Below, in pieces: positions 12,801 through 24,600 of a stretch of 64,000 bases of DNA. The DNA lies in contig NC_049980.1 in the NCBI RefSeq assembly GCF_000003815.2, forward strand, positions 9,918,964 through 9,982,963, written 5' to 3'. Every line of letters starts with the position of its first letter. The first letter of the stretch is position 1. The notes under the pieces are model-generated. The model was not told the origin of the DNA and made no database searches. It saw only the letters and a list, made by a program, of their open reading frames with translations. Origin of the DNA: Branchiostoma floridae. Its lineage: Eukaryota > Chordata > Leptocardii > Amphioxiformes > Branchiostomatidae. The translations under genes were made by a program, and so were the position numbers.

Positions 12801-13820
12801 TTGAACTTATAAAACTTGTATACTAAGTGTTTTTCAGCCTCAAATTCAAGCAAGCTCAATCCAAAAATATGGTAGCCAAGAATTGCTTTAATCTCCAATT
12901 TGGACTAACTCGAAATAACTGGTGAACACGTAGGACTTGCTGCATTTTTTAAATTCATAATTGTATAAACAATGTCTCCAGAGCGTCACACAAGGTCCAC
13001 AAGACCCATATATACTGCATATTAGAGTTGTTTGTGGTCGTTTGTGGTGTTCAGGCAGACCCAAACTTAAACTAAAGTAAATTCAATACCACCCTGGCTG
13101 TAAAAAAAGTTAGGTACAGATGTATATGTAAATACTGTTATTAGAAATCTCAGTGCAACACAACTTAAAGGAGGGTTAGGACCACCCTTATACTGTAATG
13201 CTGTCATGTTTTCTATGATACCATTCAGACACAGTAATGGACGGGTTTCAATTTGATACCAGTGTGCAGGGTTGTAGCCAGCCTGAAATCCTTTTCAGTC
13301 CCCTTGATTTTGAATGGGAATCCTATCGAGCACCGAGGGCATGGCGTGACGTTGCTCGTCATTTCTAGGGGGTCTGGGTCCCAGAAAATTTTTGAATCAA
13401 GACCTTCTGAAACACTATTTCCTGCATTTTGAGGTGCAAATTTTGCTTGTAGACTAAGGCATCTGTTTTGGTGAAGAAGAACACATGGGTTTCAGTTTTT
13501 TTATACCTTTACATATCAATTTTTGTCTGTCCCAGGGGACGGAATGGGGAAAACTTTTTTCAGTCCCCAGCTGCAAAATTCCTTCAAAGGACTGAAGGAC
13601 AGGTGCTGGCTACAACCCTGCCAGTGTGTAATGTCAGTGAGCAAAGTAATTACCACAGCATAACATATCAGATGAGTCTTAATTTACCTATGATAGTAGG
13701 CAGGATGAGGTTGGGAGCCATGTTGTAAGCTGTCCACATCACACCTGTGAAGATGACCACACCCTCCCAAACCTCTGCTCCAGGTGTGGCACCTGCTGGG
13801 GTGGGCATCTCAGCTGCCAT
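6823..13820 (-). CDS. DOLK: Dolichol kinase
   Basis: This is the CTP-dependent kinase of the ER membrane that makes dolichyl phosphate, the glycan carrier for N-glycosylation, GPI anchors and O-mannosylation. Twelve coding exons on the minus strand (13688-13820, 12248-12323, 11916-12007, 11070-11243, 10396-10592, 10046-10125, 9761-9905, 9115-9330, 8434-8596, 7680-7778, 7216-7293, 6823-6971) give a continuous 533-aa frame; the human enzyme is 538 aa. Family signatures seen: [34 protein letters not shown], the CTP-binding-region [12 protein letters not shown] followed by GTKKTVEGT, and a C-terminal [11 protein letters not shown] segment. The protein is hydrophobic with many membrane spans. The start ATG at 13820 is the first in frame after an acceptor, so a 5' UTR exon probably lies upstream. 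Introns carry several repeats listed separately. Confidence 0.96.
7806..7985. repeat. 18-bp minisatellite in DOLK intron
   Basis: About ten tandem 18-bp units of the form GGTACGGACACTACTGGG, with decay toward both ends. The same unit, reverse-complemented, forms a larger array at 60955-61360. Because 18 is a multiple of 3 it produces open Thr/Gly/Asp-rich frames that are not genes. Confidence 0.9.
9418..9645 (+). mobile_element. tRNA-derived SINE, copy 1
   Basis: The head contains GGTCGTGAGTTTGATCCTC, a pol III B-box-like stretch (GGTTCGANNCC type). The body, including GCTTAGCACTAAGCATTC, ACTACCAGTGGA and GGAGATGGGTGC, is shared with 20936-21200 and, inverted, with 26903-27100. It may belong to the Deu-type SINE group known from amphioxus, which is inference only. 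Confidence 0.7.
11244..11705 (-). repeat. 109-bp tandem array containing copies of a DOLK exon start
   Basis: Four units with an exact 109-bp period (equivalent points at 11291, 11400, 11509 and 11618). Each carries a copy of the first part of the adjacent DOLK exon (11070-11243), its AG acceptor and some upstream intron. The exon copies are diverged (for example GTGATATTCTG for GGGATGTTCTG) and lack the rest of the exon and a donor at the normal place. Confidence 0.9.
12474..13060. mobile_element. Foldback element, 587 bp, long inverted repeats
   Basis: The sequence starting GTCTGCCTAAACACCACAAA returns as its near-complement at the right end (TTTGTGGTGTTCAGGCAGAC). Both arms extend well over 100 bp, through a shared CAGTTATTTCGAGTTAGTCC segment. 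Located in the first coding intron of DOLK. No coding capacity. Confidence 0.85.
13267..13620. mobile_element. hAT-type MITE with perfect 8-bp target duplication
   Basis: Ends CAGGGTTGTAGCCAGC and GCTGGCTACAACCCTG are perfect inverted repeats. The element is flanked on both sides by CCAGTGTG (13259-13266 and 13621-13628), the 8-bp duplication typical of hAT transposons. A partial related copy is at 36030-36272. Confidence 0.93.
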
Positions 13821-14654
13821 CTGACATGGCTGGTAAGAACAATCAGGCTGAAATAAAAGTTGACGACAAACTTGACTGTAAGGCTACGGTATTTCAAGAT
13901 CTGTCCTGGAAATGAGACTTATAAACATTGGATTATCTTGAGTAGAATTTCGTAGGTAAAAGTTGGCATGCATAGGTTGATAGGATGTTCCTGTCAATAA
14001 TTAAAGAATTTTGGCACTCTCAAGTTAAAGCCATCCAATAAAAATCGTTCCTGTCAATAGATGTTTGGGGCACTGTTGACAAGAAATCTTTGCATCATTG
14101 ACCAAATGTTCTTGTTAATAAGATGTCTTTGTACTATTGATGTTCCTGTCATTAAGAACTCTGTAATGGCATTATTGACAAGATATTATCGTCAAATTAA
14201 CGTTAACGTTATAAATAGTCACACCGAACAAAGTTTGTCGTCTGCTAAACATTATGTGAGGTCTAGTCGAATCGAGCTCTAACGCTAAATACCTTTGAAC
14301 ACAACGTAGACTTGGGATAAGGAACAGACTCTGCACCAAAAGACTCCACAGTACAGGACTGATACTTCGTGCAAGCAACGATGGTGAAGAAAACTTCCTT
14401 TATGGTGACAAATTTCGTAATGTTGCGATCACGCCAGCGATCAGCTGATATGGACCGGCCCAGTTTACAGCTGTCGTAAATCAGAGGTATGAAGGGAATG
14501 CTGTTAAAGATATGAAACTATATGCATCTATAGTCTTGCAAAATGCATATATTGGGGATATTTTCTCACAAAGGCAAAGTTAGATGCGTCAAAATAATAG
14601 AAAATACTATGTCGTAAAATAGGGGCGTATCGCGTTGGTGGCACTTTTTCCAAA
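13821..14654. promoter_or_regulatory. Divergent DOLK / SLC35A4 promoter region
   Basis: This 0.8-kb interval separates the DOLK start codon (minus) from the SLC35A4 start codon (plus). It should hold the DOLK 5' UTR exon and both promoters. A degenerate repeat around TTCCTGTCAATAA recurs several times between about 13985 and 14170 and again near 14990-15055. Just before the SLC35A4 coding start, CAAAATGGCGGC matches a YY1-type motif overlapping the ATG. No TATA box is evident. Confidence 0.6.
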
Positions 14655-17600
14655 ATGGCGGCGATTTCAAGAGAGGTAATTCCGAAATCAATGAAAATAT
14701 CATTTTTAAGTCGTTCTGTGTTTGTTTTTCTCGTATCGAATGGCTCCCTTGTGATGTTTGTATTTTCCAGAAGCTTCCACTGTACTTAAATGAGAGACAT
14801 GGGGACAGACAACCCAGCAGTCTTCAGTGGACCGTTATGTTGATATCTGGGTGAGGCACATACTAGTACTAGTATTGATCGATCTTTGAAATTTGATAAA
14901 TCTCTTATGTTTGTAATATGAACATGATGAGACTATAATAACTATGACAGATAATTGATGTATATTATTATTAAATACTTATTCAAATGAATTCCTGTCA
15001 ATAAGACTTTTTATTGCACCACTGGCAGGATGTTCCTGTCAATAACCATGGTGTTGACAGATTTCGCTTTTGTTTCACCAGTGTCTTGATCTACGGGTCT
15101 CACTCTGTACTACTGAACCTGTGTAAGGTGGACGGCAAGATTCCTTTTAACTCAGCATCAGTCGTTCTCATGATAGAGCTGACAAAGGTAAACTATATGT
15201 AATGTTAACGATGTTACTATAGCTAGTGATCTAGAAAACAATAAGTCATGTCCCTCATTTATCTTAATTATACAATCTGTTCTGTTTTGCTTTAAGTGTA
15301 AAAACCTCTATCATTGTGATCTGAACAGTGACAAACTAAGTGCATAATGTTGCTGATTCAATGTAAGAAACATTGATAACCTTTGAAGTTTGAGTATATA
15401 TCATACAACGATATGTTATGGATTTCTCGCTTGCACTACTAGTGCTATTCATTCTGAAACTTTGAATGAATGAAGTCTGAGTTCATTCTTAAAAATTTCT
15501 CCTCTAATGTGGATCAAGGCAAGCATCATTCGTTCATCATTAAGATTTTAAAGAAACTGTATCAGTATATGTTAAATTGTTTTGAGAGGTGAATATCACA
15601 TTAATAACATTCTATATTTGCAGCTGTTGTTTTCATTAACAATGCGGCGCCTGGAGCTGGGTATCAGAGTTGGTAGCGGCAGGCTGGGGTTACCCAAGGT
15701 GAAGTACTGGGTCCCCTTCAGTGTCCCCGCCCTGCTGTACTGTATCAACAATAACATTGTGGTGCACATACAACTGTATATGGACCCTGCCAGCTTTCAG
15801 GTATGGTATCTCCCTATAACTGACCAGTACCTTCCCCAACAACATGATAATCATCATCATTCTTGCCACACTTTGCCGCCAAAATATAACCAGAAAAAAT
15901 TATGATGGGAAGGATGCCTTCCCATTACTGCTGTATTGGCATGACTTGTAAGACATGTTTTCTAAACATTGTTTGGAAGTGTGTTTTTCCCTGTTTTACG
16001 TTAGGAAAATATTTGTTAATTAGGTCCTAAGCAGTGTTACTGTTTTTCAGGTATTGAGTAACTTGAAGATAGCAGCAACAGCTGTATTATACAGAATGGT
16101 CATGCAAAGGTAATTGCCTTTTCACATTGTTTACTGAATATAAATACTATACCGTAAACATCACAGATATAGAAATGTATGCTTGTGAAGTTCAAATAGT
16201 ATTTTTTTGTTTTGCTAATGGTGGTACCTGCCACCTATGTAGTATTTCTCATACAATGATTCTCTGTACAGACCACTTAATTTGCAAACGTGCTCCCTAC
16301 CAGAAGCTCTTGATGTAGTTCCCCCATGTTCCAACAGGAGGCTCTCCTGGATACAGTGGTCAGCTCTAGCACTGCTCACCATAGCAGGGATCAGTAACAG
16401 GTTCGTAACTTTTTAACAAATTCCTGCATGCTCAGCACTAAGGCAAACAGTTTCTAGTTATGGGCACCTATTGGCAACATACACAGTCATCTGTTTCTTC
16501 TTACATGCCAAGGATGTACTCTTTTGTTCATGCTCTTGTATGTGCTTTAAAAAGCTTGTAAGTTGTAGTCAAAGCTTCATAAGCTTTTGCCTGCAATGTA
16601 CACATACTAAAAGCATTCATGCTGTTGTTTTGACATTTGTCCCACAGCTATGGGGGCCTGATGAATGCTGGCACTGTTGATGAATATGACACATCAAGTA
16701 AAGTCCATGTCACCATGTGGGGTCTTGTGCTTGTCCTTACCTACTGTGCAATATCTGGTACATCAGGTGTTTATACAGGTAACTCCTTCAAGTGTATGAT
16801 GGGTTGTAACTGGGGGTAGTTTGCCGACAGCAAACAATTGTTGAAATGACTCATATTAGAAGTATTGAGACTATCAATGTGCAACTTGCATTGCTTATCT
16901 CACTTTGGCGTGCAGCATTGCATTTTGATTCATTTTCTTTGAAAACATTGTCAGTTCTTAGTATCAGTTCTATTGGGTAATGTATTTGTTAAAATGGTTG
17001 TATCTATTCCTTTACAGAGTTTATTTTGAAGAGACAACCACAGCTGTCTCTGCATGTTCAGAACATCTTGCTGTACATCTTTGGAGCTGTCCTCAACTTG
17101 TTCGTCTTCCTGGGTAGTAGTTGGTCAAGCACTGATGGTGAGGCAATAATCTCTTGCATTTGCCAACCACTGACATGAAAACTTAATGCTTTTTTTTCTT
17201 TTATTGAAAAGAGAATGATGATATGACGATTGATACGTTTCTTCAGGAACAGCAGATTTCTTTGCCGGGTATACTGTGATAACATGGGTGATCATCCTGA
17301 CACAGGTCAGTGGTTCATACATTCATGGAGGAGTGAATACTGTAGACCGATCTTGACTGTCCATCACAATTAGCACTTCAACCAATTATAGAATTACAAT
17401 TAGCTGTTTGACCAATCAGAGAATGGCTGTATGTCTACATTTGAACAGATGTTGGCAGGGCTATGGCCCAAAATAGGGATCAGTCTATTCAAGGTGGATA
17501 AAACCTCCAAGGTTTGTTGGGTGTGTAGTTTGCTTGCGGAAGTTTGATGAACATGTGTTTTCTACACAGCTTATTTTCTATGAGAAATTCTATCACTGTG

Positions 17601-17990
17601 TAGTGATGTTGATGATTGTCAGTGCTATATTCACACATAAATAGCATCAATGGCAATCATACTTTCAAGTTTCACTTCATCATTAGAATGAATGAAGAAT
17701 TACACATGATGCAACTAGAAAGCCATGTTGTGTTCCACTTTGTTGTTGGGGATGGGTGTGATGCTAATATAAATATGCATGCTTTTTTTATTTTGTAGGC
17801 AGGAAATGGCTTAATCATCTCAGCAGTGATGAAACATGCCAGTAACATCACCAGACTCTTCATCATCTCCTGTGCCATGCTGGTCACCACTGTAGCCTCC
17901 ATGGTGCTGTTTTCTCTGGAGCTCAACCTCTACTTCTGCTTCTCCTTTGTGTTAGTTATAGTAGCCATGGTACTGTACCATAGGAAATGA
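14655..17990 (+). CDS. SLC35A4: SLC35A4-type nucleotide-sugar transporter family protein
   Basis: Ten exons (14655-14675, 14771-14850, 15082-15187, 15624-15800, 16051-16109, 16338-16400, 16648-16778, 17018-17137, 17247-17305, 17799-17990) join in phase to 335 aa; the human protein is 324 aa. Diagnostic stretches: CKVDGKIPFNSAS, ALLYCINNNIVVHIQLYMDP, VLSNLKIAATAVLYR, GTSGVYTEFILKRQ and the GNGLIISAVMKHASNITRLF block. The whole is a set of hydrophobic helices typical of the drug/metabolite transporter fold. SLC35A4 is a Golgi member of the SLC35A family; vertebrate work links it to CDP-ribitol transport. The vertebrate transcript also carries an upstream microprotein frame; I saw no convincing equivalent in the short upstream interval here. 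Confidence 0.95.
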
Positions 17991-18644
17991 GCATGACGTA
18001 AATACATGTGCTTGGATATACAATGCTGGGGCAACCCCAAAAGTAAGGGTGTAGAAGTACATGTAGACACATTTGGTATTTTCTTTGGTGCTGAATTTTT
18101 TTATTCATTTGTTTATTGTATGGCAGGAAACTACAGATGTACATACGTTTAAAACAAAACTGGGGAACATTTACATATTGCTTGCAGGTACATGAACATT
18201 TTAGAATGTGTGGATGAATGTACAAATGTTAGAACATGTAAACCATTTATTGTAACTCTTATTGAAACTTAAGCAACTCTTACAGGTACAAGTCATGCTG
18301 TAATATTTCATCATTGCAAATATTTGATAACCAATATTTGAGAGAGTCATGTTTGTTCCTACATTTAAAATCAAATGACATGCCCTACTCTCTTCATTAA
18401 GGACTGCAATATTAATTGGATTTACAGTATTAAGTCACATCAAGTGTTATAACAAGTGCAATAATGCAGTATCTGTCTGTAATATGACAATCAAATGTCC
18501 AAAAAAAATGGAAGTTAGGACATGAAATATTTATTCAGTCAAACAGGAATAACTGTGTACATGTATTAATATTAAATCTAATACATTCTGTTTTTTAGTA
18601 TATAGGTTTGAGTTGTTGGTTTTGTTGTTGTTGTTGTTGTTTCA
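17991..18644. other. Convergent 3' region between SLC35A4 and the FCGBP-like gene
   Basis: AT-rich, no supported coding frame. Expected to hold the 3' UTRs of both convergent genes. A short TTG triplet run at 18619-18640 lies just past the minus-strand stop codon. Confidence 0.5.
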
Positions 18645-21600
18645 TCATGTCCAGGAAGCGACTTGTTGCCAGACCGTTTCCCCAGCGGGAAGTCTCAGAA
18701 TTCCTGTGTCATTAGCTGTAATGGTAGAGAAGACGTATTATAGGGTGCTACACAAAGTATGGTATTCAAGTTGCTCAAAAGATGTTATATGTATTCACAG
18801 TGCCAAAATCTATAAATGATTGGTAGTAAAGAAATTTGTGGACCAACAGGAAATGGTGTGATGAGCTCAAAAGTTTAGAACAGCCGTTCAGCACCATGGA
18901 GAAATCCAATGGAATACAGTACAGGAATTCATAGGATTTGGAATTTTTTCTGAAAGATGCAATACTGTGAGGTTGGAAGGTCTGTGTTGTAGGAAAAAAA
19001 AACTTTGGAACTGTAGGTATTAACGGAAAGTATTGGATTTGTATTATAGCAATGCCAAGAATGGAAATACATTTCTGTTATTTTAACCCGAAAATGAATA
19101 TCCAGAAGGTCTGGATTCAATGTGAAAACATAATTGTAGGCAATGCATTGAATATGAATGCAAATTCTCATTCTCATTGACAAGGTAACTTGTAAGGTGC
19201 ATCCTGACGAAAATGGTATGTTGTGGTTTAAGTAAAAGTTGCACACTAACCTCTCCATGTAGTCCCGTATGCTGTAGAGCCGTCTGCGTTTTCCCCTTCT
19301 CTTACCTCCATGGCGGGTACATAGTCCGCCCCCCTGGCCCTGGTCCAGTCGTCCCGCGGGACGGAGTACCAGTTCCTCCCGTCATCCTCGCTCACCATGT
19401 AGGCCCTGCCGCAGTGACTCACCCCGTACAGCTGGGACTCCGCCTGGGACACACCAAGCAGGCTGCCCAGCATAGGGCTCAGAACTACAACAGGGACAAA
19501 ATGTTTTAGTAGACTTCGTCAAAATATTTGGTACTACTTATTTTACTTGCTAATACTAATAACACTGACAATTTTTGAAATTATGACTCCACATAAGTTA
19601 ACACTATCCTGTATTTGTTAAGTTAAGATGGTTTGAATTTTTGGGACCATTTCCATATCGTTTTTTTCTCGAATTCTTGTTACATGCACACGCTTAATGG
19701 TTTCTCAATTCTATGATGAGAGCGCAAACGTGTCGAATAACTACAGTTTCCCCACCTCTCCAGTTCTCATGTTGGGACGGGTTGTTCTCATCGTGGGTAA
19801 AACAGGCATTTAAACCTCGACGGCGTCTGAAATGAAGTTCATGATAACTCCTTATAGTTGACCTTCGCAGGATGTGCGCATGTACATCAACAATTAAATT
19901 CCAGAGTTGGTCACTTTTGGGCGTGATAGGCCTAGTCGTATCATTAAAAGTAGGTATGAGCTTGCTGAGTCGAAGAGGGCTGTTTAGGTAGCATATAGTT
20001 ACGCTCTGTGATTGGTATTGTTAACATTACTTACCTAGCGTAGTTACAAAAGTACACCTTGCTGTGTTGAGAATCAACCAGAAAGCTCTTCTCATAAAAT
20101 TCTGAAATAAGAGAGGAAATTGCTAAAGTTTAGTTACCATTCAAGCACATGGATATTAATTATAACCGACGGCGGGCAAGACATTACAAATGAAATAACG
20201 TACAAGATCCAACATTAGGATTTCTTAACTACAGTTTTGTATGGTCTTTTGTTTTACTTACCTGGGACGGTCCGTCGGTCAGCCTCAGCTGTAAGAATGC
20301 CAAACAATAAATTACTTTCAACAGGCATCAGCTAAATTAATGCATGCAACTTCCTGATATTCCGAGAACAGTAATGCACATAGCACTGAGGTATCGCATA
20401 CAACATCTAGGTGCTTGACGAGTGTATGACAAGAAAACATAATCATCAGGAGGACAAAAAATCATCAAATCAACGTGGCGTGCGTTACATACGAAGTATT
20501 TTGTAGAAGAATTGCAGCAGCTTTGCCTCGGTACGCAGCCGTTTCCCCGGGAGGGCTGTCCCGCGGTACAGGGTCTCCACAGGCCCCACAAAGCGGTGGT
20601 CTCCCGCCCGCTCCTTTTGGTCAGGGTCGATCCGCATCTTAAATGTGAACCTGAGTCGATCGGTTAGGCCCAGCTGAGGCCACTGAGAAAAGATTTGGAG
20701 TGGTAGAAGCAAACATTGTTGATGTAGGTCTAACTCTTTTGAATGAAGAAAAGAACAGTCCACAGGAAATCTCGAGCAAGCTTATCTCATTGCAAACTTG
20801 CTTGCAAACAAGTTTGAAAACTTAGCAATTAGGAAAGCATTATTGCTTCCATCGACAAAATGCTACAAAGAAATGGCAATCTTATCAATTCAATATAGGC
20901 ACCACATCAATAGATGACGCTTTCTCTCCCTGTATCACGGGCGCAATGGTCAAAGGGATAGACTGTTAACCTTGCAGTCGGTAGGTCGTGAGTTCCATAC
21001 ACGACCGAATCATACATATCAAAGAGTGATAAAGAATGATACATGGTAATTTCTCTGCTGAGCACTAAGCATTTGAGCAAGTGTATGGTAGTTGAACACG
21101 TACAGTACTACCAGTGGAATATCCTCCTGCATACAGAGATTGCACAAAGCTGTGTGGCCAAAGGCTACAGGAACGGAGATGGGTGCTGCCCAGTGTACTA
21201 TTTGGTTAAAAAAGGATTCCTTTTTTCTCTCACTCCGCGTCTTACCTTGAACAGAATGGTATTCGCCTTAAGGACCACAGTTGGCTTTGACCCATCATCG
21301 AGTTTTCCGAAGCTGACGAACTTGACGAACGGTGTTGAGATGAGTTTGACCGTGACGTTATACGCCGTCGCCGTGGAGTTGGGGTCGTGACGTAGGTCAA
21401 CGTTAAACGTCACCATTTCCCTACAAATGATTGCTAACGGTTAACGATTTCATTTTAAATTTATACAAGTAAGAAGGGGATAAGCTTCTATACATGAAGC
21501 AGTGATTGTTGGTTAAGTTAAGAGTTAAACGTGATTCGAGAGAAGACCAGCGAATGTATTGACGTAGCGCTAGCCCTTTATCCGCGGGTCGCGAGGTACT

Positions 21601-24600
21601 AGTAACCTATATCCGTTGTTTATAAAAACAGGATATTTAGGGATATCTAGTCGACGGATGCGTTCGGCGGTTTTGATTTGAAATATTTCGATTATAGTGC
21701 AATCTAAAACCGCTGATGTGATACCCCTAAATGCCCTGTACATGTGTTTAAAGCGACGGATACAGGTTACCCGGCGTATAAAAGTGTAGTAGCGTTACGC
21801 TTTTGCTCGGGGATATGACAAGACAACACTTTCAGTGTCTGTATTGTAGTAATCTTCACGATAAGCTCCTACCCCCTGCCGAGGTTACCAGGGTCGGTGA
21901 CAGAGGCGTCCAGCTCCAGTAGCGGTTTGCCCCGTGGTACGACTGTGACGGGGATGGCACCAGTCCATATCACGGTGTCTAACGCAACGCAACCGGCACT
22001 GACCTTCAAAATCAGAAGAAGAAAAGAGCTGTAAGGACTGAACAGTTGATTTAAAATCTGGTGAAACGTTCTCAGTAAATAAAGAGGTTGCATCGATATG
22101 CCAATAGCATATAACGTTGCACCTTTATAATCTGTTAGTTAATTTTAGATTATAAATGTTATAAAATACTTTGAAGCAAATTGATATAAGTTCCGATATC
22201 GAATTAGTCAACCAATTATGAAGTGCAAGCATTACACAAGCTGCGTCTAGCCCGCTTGTGTTATAAAAAAACGGTTTGTTGTTGTTTATACCTACCCTTG
22301 CCCAGACTTCTTCTGGAGTCGAGAAGGCCTCGTCCCTCGTAAACTCGAATATAGCAACGAGCTTCAAGAAGTTGTTCTCTACCCCGAGTGTAGAGATATC
22401 GTCTAGTTCCAACACCCAGCGATCGTCCTGTGAAAAGTATCAAAGTTGACAAAATATTACGACATCTACGATCTCATACCTTCGCCAAATAACGTTGGAC
22501 ATTTCAGTCATCCTCCTGGAAAGGTTTTATTAACAAAAACACCCCTGCAGTCCCGATAGATCAAACTACCAGTGGGCCCAAACAGCATGCCCAGGATGTC
22601 CAGGATAGAACAAAAGATATCAAAAAGTTTTGCTGCAGTGCGAAGGGCATAGGCCTCATGTATCCAAAATCATAAATCACATTTGATGCGTATATTCTCA
22701 AATAGTCGACGTCTGTCAGTTACAACTGTTTTTGCAGGGCAGACCCTCCCTTTCAATACTGCATAGTCAACTTTACCTTCTTGATGATCGGTAACGAACT
22801 TTGCTGAGAGGTGCTGTTCCGTCCAAACAGCCGTACGTTCTCCTCGACCTCGGCAGGGCTGAAGTGTGTGATGGAGAGTGGTAGAATAGAACCCAGCGTG
22901 GGGAAATGCACTTCAACAACCAGCCTGTCCCATTTCAGCCGGGGGAGCAACACGATGATGGACATCTAGAGTTCAAGAAAAATTTGTTTATCTCTATGTT
23001 GAATGTTGTATAGGTTGTGTATATGAGATTCATTTATACGTTTTCTGACATGTAGACAATGTTCAAATTCTATCTAAAATTTAAAACTGTTGTAAAACCG
23101 AGTAATGATGACGTCAAGTACGACTATGAATAAGGGAAATAGATTAAGTCGTTTTAAAGACCTCAAAAATACTCCAATTTTGGAATAAAATTCTATAAAT
23201 ATTTCGCATAGCACAAAACAAACATGTAAGACATGATTTCCAACTCACGTTAAATTTCTCACCAAAGGTTATATTTCCCTCACTCAGCCAGGATATGTTG
23301 AACGTAGGAAGGGAGCCGGCTATGGCAAATGACGCGTTGTTGGGGTAAACCGGTCCCAAAAACTGTTCGTATCCGAAATTCCATACAGCGTAGGTCACAT
23401 TTATGTATACTGAAAGTTTCTGTCTGTAGTACACCGTATCTGAAAAAGGAACACAATGGATTCAGTTAGCAGTCAAGGATTGAATGAAATGATCGATTAA
23501 AGATTGTTCCCATTTCCACCTCTACAATACATTCAGCAGACTTCCATTCTTTTAGAGTAAGAAAATCATATAGACTTCTAAATGTCACACTTACCAGAAG
23601 TAAAATAACTACATGTACTTACAGTTTTATATGAATTGGAAACAGATGTAGCCTGAGTACCTCCAATAGTGCCAGCGGTCACTACGGGGGATGGCTAAAC
23701 AGAGAGGTTAAACATATACTTTTTAACCTCCTTGGGCTAAATAAGAGGAGCAACGCATCACATACCTTTGACGTTTCCAGTGATATTGCCGTTTAGTTCT
23801 AGTAGACTGGAACTGTTGGAGATGGTAATGGTGTTCAGGTCCTAAAGATCAACAAGTCAGTTGTACAATTGAATCCACAACTAGAATCATCATAGCATCA
23901 TTCGTCACCGATGTTACCGACGTTTGTTATGGCCTGAGCCGGGGCCCAAACCTACACAAGTTCTTGTTTACATCGAAAAGCTATTTGCCACCAAAACTCA
24001 AACCAATAGCATGTCGAAGACAAAAATTACAACAAAAAAAACGAAAGTTCTTCTGCAGTACCACGGTAACAGACCAGGGGCCCAAAACTTGACCTTTGTC
24101 TACTCAACCCACACACAAAAATCATTACCGGTTCTAAAGTTATGCTGACCACAAATATCCGGAAGCACAATACACACACACAGACACACAGACACACCAA
24201 AACCTCCATTTTTCATTGAGGTAATAAAGAGACTGTGGTACCTCCAGCGAGTCGGAATGGAACTGCAGTGTGATGTTAACCAGGGCCCTGTCTGACGCCA
24301 TGGTGAGGTTGTACTCCATCGTGACCAGATTCCCTCCCTGGAACCTGTCTGCCGGTTCACCTGGCGTTCTGAGATCCCACCTTAGCTGCACGTCTGTAGA
24401 AGCTGAAAGTTGAAAGGAATAATCTTGGAGGCATCAAAATAGAGCAATACATGTACTATCGCGCGCAATACATTCACTTACTTTTGGAGCTACGGTGTGC
24501 TCTATTGGAGACAACGTTGAACATACTTGAATGCAATAGTTCATCTGTAACCGTAATCAACATTATGTTACAATTTAAAACTTTATATCCGTACACAAAA

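Noticed and set aside
20944-21020. Functional tRNA gene
   Set aside because: B-box and A-box are degenerate and it continues into a SINE body shared with two other copies.
23623-23694. 72-bp candidate exon of the FCGBP-like gene with good splice borders
   Set aside because: In the phase set by its neighbours it contains a stop, while the flanking exons join directly in phase; at most a poison exon.
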